Shown piece after piece: positions 58,773 to 64,000 of a DNA stretch of 64,000 nucleotides. The DNA lies in NCBI GenBank assembly GCA_037349315.1, contig JBAIAC010000001.1:32550001-32614000 (forward strand), in the 5' to 3' direction. Positions within the stretch are counted from its first letter, which is position 1, and each line of letters starts with the position of its first letter. The notes beneath the pieces were generated by a model. It searched no databases. It was not told the DNA's origin and saw only the letters and a list, made by a program, of their open reading frames with translations. The position numbers and the translations under genes are program-made. This DNA comes from Chelydra serpentina. Lineage: Eukaryota > Chordata > Testudines > Chelydridae.

Positions 58773-58979
58773 GTTACAGTGTAGTAGCCATGTTAGTCTG
58801 TGTCAGCAAAAAGAAAATAAGAAAGAAAGAAATACTTGTGGCACCTTAGAGACTAACAAATTTATTTCAGCATAAGCTTTCGTGGGTTAGAACCCACTTC
58901 ATCGGATGCATGATGAAGTGGGTTCTAACCCACAAAAGCTTATGCTGAAATAAATTTGTTAGTCTCTAAAGTGCCATAC
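58773..58979. mobile_element. Palindromic insertion, probably Penelope-like
   Basis: A 207-bp insertion flanked by a 9-bp TSD TGAAAGTAG (58764-58772 and 58980-58988). It contains a 65-bp-arm inverted repeat: 58839-58903 and 58912-58976, loop 8 nt, 63 of 65 paired. On the minus strand, arm 1 reads CCGATGAAGTGGG...CCCACGAAAGC, close to a hammerhead ribozyme core. The arm unit (CTTAGAGACTAACAAATTTA) is a widely dispersed turtle repeat. Penelope-like elements are known to carry hammerhead motifs in their terminal repeats and to insert in inverted arrangements; the family assignment is an inference. Confidence 0.7.
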
Positions 58980-58989
58980 TGAAAGTAGT

Positions 58990-60597
58990 AATCCACAGCA
59001 AGGAAGACAGTGATAATCCTGGAAATTAAAGCACAACATCAGATAATGTCAACTGGCCAACAGTGTTATGTCATTCCCACTTCTGCATGTGTCACATATA
59101 CACAGCACACCCACAGCGTTCAGTGACAAACAAGGCATTTGGGAGGTGATCAGAGGTATGAAGGTGGATCTGTAATACCTCTATCACTTTTTATACTCCT
59201 GTGTCTCTCTCCCAACTTTTCCTTTTGTCTCCTTCCTTTCCTCGCTTCAGCCTTAGAGTAATCTCCCACTCCCTGTGCACCAAAGGCCTTATTTTCAGAG
59301 GCACTAAGCACCTGCCATTCCCATTAACTTCAGAGTATCTCTGAAAATCAGGCCCCAGGTTATCTCTCTCTCCTCTCTGCATTTTATTCTGAAACTCACT
59401 GTTTATTTGTTTTTTGTTCACCTTCTCTGAACTGCATAACTTCGTTCTTATGTCTACATCTTCCATTCTCTGACACCCAGGTACCAAGATGATGGGAGTG
59501 TAAGAAGTAGATACATATTTATTTGTCATTGTAAAGTATACATATTGAACTATCCTGTTTAGAAATGTCTGTGTTCTGATGATTAATAGATCAAATGATC
59601 CACTTAATGTGATCATTTCTTGCATCTCTTCCTTTCAAGAACTAATAAAACAGTTTATAAATAAAGATTTCAGCGGCATTATCAACATAAAATTGGAGTA
59701 ACACAGTGGTGAATCAGGACCATGATTTCTTGGACTTAATGCATGTTTTTATCAATTTCTCTAACATAAAGCATTGTGAGGGAAAATGCATATTTCCTTT
59801 TATATTCTAAATATATACTAGAGATGGGCCCAAACCATGAAGTTTGGTACTAGATTCTTGAAATTTGGGGGAAAATGAGAGTTCAGACCCACCCTTTTGG
59901 GGTACCCCATTTCTAATACATAGCAATTGTCACTATTCACAAGTGCTGTGTGAATCTTGATGCATTTGAAAATCATTTCTCATGCTGTTTGCAGTGGACT
60001 TTAGCAAAGGAGATTTGCAGCTCAAAGTTTATTACGTTTGTTAAAAACAGATTCAACTCAAGTCTGTAATTTGGAATGCAGCTGTTGAACCACCAGTTGC
60101 CAATTGCACAGTAAAGATCTCATGCACAACACATATTTAAAGGTTACCATACCTTTCCCGTATATGCAAGCCTCTCATGGTAATATTTCTGTGGTACAGT
60201 AGCATAACCACTTCCGTCATCTCATGGCAGCATTTGATTCAATTTACTTATATTTTAATTGCTTTTTTCTTCTTTTTGTTCCCCTCTCTTTTACCTTATT
60301 TTGGGTGAGTTTTCTTTTTTAATTTCCATTTTAGATATATTATTTGTGTTGGTTGTGAGTTTAACATAAAATTGAAAGCTTGACTGTAATGCTAACAACT
60401 ATAACAATTTAAATGTCTTGGGCACTGGAAGCCATCTATATAGATGCTTTCTGTAGATGCCTTTGTATACTGAAATACAATAAAAATCTTTAATTACATT
60501 TGATTTAAAATAAATATTGAAAAAAGACATCAGTGCTCCTTTAAAACAATGAGCGTAAGAGAAATATGTGTTTTAAACTTGGTAAATATTGCTTTTC
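58990..60597. other. Intronic, nothing firm
   Basis: A stretch at 59818-59925 (TAGAGATGGGCCCAAACCAT) looks like an old dispersed repeat but was not classified. The 144-codon minus frame at 59191-59625 has no known domain. Confidence 0.5.
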
Positions 60598-60770
60598 ATC
60601 TGTAAACCACAAAGCACTTTCCAAAGGTGTGTCAATATTTCTTTCCCTGGTTTTTATAGATGGGGAAACTGAGGTACATTAAGGATTAGTTTCTTGATGA
60701 AGGTCACACAATGAGTCATTGTTCAAGTGAGAAACAGAATGCAAGGTTTCTTCGTTTCAATAGACTTTAA
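60598..60770 (-). repeat. MIR-type SINE, antisense
   Basis: TAGATGGGGAAACTGAGGTA, then GAAGGTCACACAATGAGTCA: the inverted MIR pattern. Confidence 0.75.
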
Positions 60771-61252
60771 CTACCCCTTTACTTCAGCTGACCTTGGGGA
60801 ACACTAAACAAGTGGCCTCTTGAGGTAGAAGGGTCACTCCTGCAGACATGTATGCTTCTGGCACAATACAGTTGCTATTCATTTCTGTCCTCTAAAGTGA
60901 AAACTGCTGCTGCCCACTGGCACTGCCTAAATGCCTATATTTGTAACCACATGGAGGCAGAGTTCCGGGCCTTTGACTTCCTACACTAGACCTCCAAAAA
61001 GATTAATAGTGTCTGTGCCTGCCAAGGCATTGAGGAGAGGAGAGGAGAGGCTTCTCTTAGCATCCATTCCTTGAAGTGAAGAATAATCTTAAATCTCATT
61101 TTCCAGTGAAACATGCGTGAAAACTCGTCCCATTCGAGCCACTGCAATCTAGCCTCCCATGCTGCACCAGACGTTCTAAACCCAGCCCCAGCATATGTTT
61201 CCAATTACAAGATCTCATTGTAACTTAGAGGTATAATGTAAAGCTGGTCTGA

Positions 61253-61386
61253 GGGCTTATCCACATGGTGCATTAATGTGTGCCACAGAGGTGTAAATTC
61301 TAGTGCACACTAGTGTGCCATGCACTGTCTGGCCTGCATGGACCCTGCTGATGGTCCCATTTGAAACACACCATGTAGACAAGCTC
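61253..61386. mobile_element. Short MITE with long inverted ends
   Basis: GGGCTTATCCACATGGTG and CACCATGTAGACAAGCTC are inverted repeats (15 of 18), 134 bp end to end. Same end type as 20886-21186. TSD not clear. Confidence 0.75.
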
Positions 61387-61762
61387 TCTGTTTCTTTGAT
61401 CTCCTACATTAGATTTTCCACTTATTTTTCTCTTTAAGTCTCAACTTTCCAACCTGCCAACTTAGGCCATTTTTGCCTTTTCTCCTCTACTCACAAGCTT
61501 TTGTTAATATGCTTTGATACCACAGTGTCAGATTCACTCCTGGTTTAATAGTTGTGGTCAGTATAGTTACTAAGCGATGAATTTGGCCGATGGTGATTGA
61601 GTCTGCAATAATCCTTAATAGGAGTCTGTAATAGATGAGTGCTAAACTGTTGATTCTCCCATTTGATGGCCTCTAAGAGAGTCAGCTTTTACGCTGACTG
61701 AATAAACAGAGACTTACATTTCAAAAAATATTATTTTGGATATGTCATATTTGCATTTTAAG

Positions 61763-61832
61763 GATGAAATCTTTGCACCATTGAAGTCAGTGGCCAAACT
61801 CCCATTCATTTCAATGGGACAAGGATTTCACC
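61763..61832. repeat. Imperfect palindrome, recurrent family
   Basis: GATGAAATCTTTGCACCATT and AATGGGACAAGGATTTCACC pair around GTCAGTGGCCAAACTCCC. Confidence 0.6.
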
Positions 61833-63457
61833 TTATGAGTTTTACTTATGATGGCAACTAAAATCCATGTCTCAGCAACAACAGTCTTCTTGAGGGAACT
61901 GTATACTTACTCAGGCTACAGGTGAATTTCCTATGGACTGCACGAGTACGGTTGCTTAACTGACCAGTAAGCATTAATGTTTGCATACTGATGATCAGTC
62001 TCCCTTGAGAGCACCCTTATGCTAGATTTCTTCTTGGAAAAGAATCAGAAACTACACTTTTTCCCATAATTCAATGAGCGGGTTGAACCCGGAAGTGTTT
62101 GTTTTGTTTTACTCAATCATAGGCATTTTACCTAAGTACTGACTAAGAAACAGTGAGTAAGGAACTCAGGATTTGGCCCAGGGGTTGGGAGGAGAGAGAG
62201 AAAGAGGCCATTTGAAGGTTTCTCTTTAATCTCTGCCCAGACTGCAGGAGATCCCTTTGGTTGTATTAAACCAATACTCATGGAAATGCAGTACCTGATA
62301 AAAATAAAAGATGGCAAATGAATGTTTCTAAGGCTTCTCCCTACCCGTGTCATAAACAGCAAGTGTCAAGGAACCTTTTTGTAGAGGCTACTTATCCATG
62401 CTGAATTCAGCTTTAACAGTAAGTGAGCATGAGCAAATGTGGATGTGGTGGTCCAAAATACTTAGTCTGAGGGGGAAATTGACTAATTAAGATGGGGCAG
62501 TTACCCAAACCACATCTCCCTAGTGGGAAAGCAATATTCTTAACTCTATACCACTGCTGTTTGAGCTAGACAGAAATACAACTTGTGGGTTTCCCCAGCA
62601 GGTTCTGCTAGAGCATGGCTCATCCAGATCAGCGGAAAAGTTTTGTCTCCAAACCCTGCAAGGAATGACTATACACATCTAAGTAACCATTCAGAATTTC
62701 TCAACAAGGCTAGTGCCCCACCACAACAACCTTGACACAGCAAATCACCCCTCTGGTATTTATTTCCTTCTTCGATTATTACAATGGAGTTTTCCTGTAA
62801 TACACCTCAAATCCCTCAGGACTTTTTCAACTGTTGCCATTGTATATAGAGATAATTTCCTTTACCATTAAAATAGAATACATTTGGTGTTACAGAGTGT
62901 ATTTTGTATACCATGTACCCTAAATAGCTTTACAAATTACTGAGTTAGATACTGGCAGGCTAGTGATCCTGTCAGCTGATGCAGTAATAGCACAAACAGC
63001 CTGGGATACTGCAACCTGTTTAACAGAAAAGGCAAAGGAAGCAGGAGGAGGAAAATTCTAGCAGCCTCCTAGCAAAGATGGAGAAATTTGATCCACTTAC
63101 TGGATCCTGTCTTTTGGCTGCTCTTTTTGGAAGGTGCTCAGATATAATGGTGGTTGGCACCTTGTAAGGATGTAGATGAAGCAAGTTTGCTGAGAGTGCT
63201 AATTGTTCGTTTTTTGGGAAAGGAATACTGCCTTACATCACATTTCCGGCTGAACAGAAACCACTGCAGATTGTAGAAACCAATCACTGCAGATTATTTT
63301 GAATAATACATGAGGATGTGATCCTTAGGGGATAACAAGGAAGTTTTCAAGTTAGTTAATTTAGAAACATTGTTAGTGTTATTAGTTAAGCATTGCAGTC
63401 ATCTTTCATGAAATAAAAAATAAGGGAATTGTTTGTTTGTGTCACCATAGTAATTAC
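61833..63457. other. Intronic, nothing recognised
   Basis: No element ends, RNA gene or further KIF6 exon recognised. Confidence 0.55.
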
Positions 63458-63552
63458 CTAGAAGCCCTAGTCATGGACCAGAAACCCATTGTGCTATGCA
63501 TTGCAAACAGAGAACAAAAAGGTATCCCCTGCCTCAATGAGCTTACAGCCTA
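63458..63552 (-). repeat. L2/L3-type LINE tail, antisense
   Basis: GAAGCCCTAGTCATGGACCA, CATTGTGCTATGCATTGCAA and CAATGAGCTTACAGCCTAA, the inverted tail order. Confidence 0.7.
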
Positions 63553-63654
63553 ACTTGTCACTCCAACAGGCAACTCATTTTACCATTGTTTACATGACTT
63601 AAACTACTACCAATGTACATTTATGCGGAGAAGCTACTGTGAAGACTACATGAA

Positions 63655-63875
63655 GACAGCGTGGTGTAGATGCTTGAGCAAAGGGTTAGGAGCTAGGAAC
63701 TTATGAATTGCACTACACTCGTTGCGTGGTTTAGGGCAAGTCATGTAACTGCTCTGTGCCTCAGTTTCCCCACCTTTAAAATTGGGATGCCAGTACCTTC
63801 CTCCAAAGGGTATTGTAGGGTTTGTTTAGTTAATGTTTGTACAGTGCTTTGGAAATGTACAGCACTAAAAGCGTT
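63655..63875 (+). repeat. MIR-type SINE, sense
   Basis: GGGCAAGTCATGTAACTGCT, then CTGTGCCTCAGTTTCCCCAC and TGTACAGTGCTTTGGAAATG: a well-kept MIR 3' half. Confidence 0.85.
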
Positions 63876-64000
63876 ATTTGTTGTGTTATGATCTCACATC
63901 CAGAAGGACCCAAAATAGCTGTACATATGTTACATACTCAGGAATCACTCACCTACCTGCCACTGAAATGCAGTCATCTTCATGATAGAATAAAGTAACA

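Larger units (their letters stand above)
58205..64000 (+). other. KIF6: KIF6 intron after exon D (partial)
   Basis: A phase-2 intron with donor GTGAGTGAG, continuing past the window. It holds the palindromic insertion at 58773-58979, MIR pieces, a MITE at 61253-61386 and an L2-type tail. No acceptor followed by KIF6-like coding sequence was seen. Confidence 0.8.

Overview
This is animal nuclear DNA, almost certainly from a turtle. It holds a 3' part of the ciliary kinesin gene KIF6 on the + strand, as four small exons in about 63 kb of intron. The turtle assignment rests on three things: a tRNA-derived SINE whose tail is shared with the CR1 LINE (36966-37152, minus), several CR1 copies with turtle-type 3' ends, and many hAT and Harbinger-like short DNA transposons with intact target-site duplications (TSDs). 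The gene call rests on exon peptides and on splice phases that match at every junction.

Gene layout. KIF6 exons lie at 2827-2932, 3836-3977, 6193-6405 and 58096-58204. The phases run 0, 1, 1, and the last exon leaves two bases for a downstream exon outside the window. The first three exons are close together; the third intron is 51.7 kb. The encoded part is the stalk and tail (charged, coiled-coil-like). The motor domain lies upstream and the C-terminal end downstream of this window.

Repeat layout. 1-638: CR1 3' end split by a hAT MITE. 1179-1401: second MITE. 9890-10395: LTR-like fragment. 12840-13779: solo LTR carrying a 50-bp minisatellite. 13922-16382: old CR1 holding a second LTR, which holds a hAT MITE with an inner foldback. 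17889-18568, 20886-21186 and 34810-35541: MITEs, two of them with C-rich tandem interiors. 22564-25640: long CR1 on the minus strand with endonuclease and reverse-transcriptase remnants. 28850-29275: old L3/CR1-like LINE. 36640-37760: further CR1 pieces and the turtle SINE. 39358-43187: decayed hAT transposon with a zinc-finger transposase pseudogene, hit by a copy of the same MITE seen at 178-489. 45422-45893: two palindromic tRNA-like units and a TTTC microsatellite. 58773-58979: an inserted 65-bp-arm palindrome with a hammerhead-ribozyme-like core. Old MIR and L2-type fragments are scattered throughout.

Nothing here forms an operon-like system. The items most worth a second look are the palindromic insertion at 58773-58979, the nested transposon stack at 13922-16382, and two splice-bounded short open segments at 7002-7068 and 9637-9666 that do not fit the KIF6 frame. 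No genome comparison could be run, so family names for repeats come from recognised sequence motifs only.
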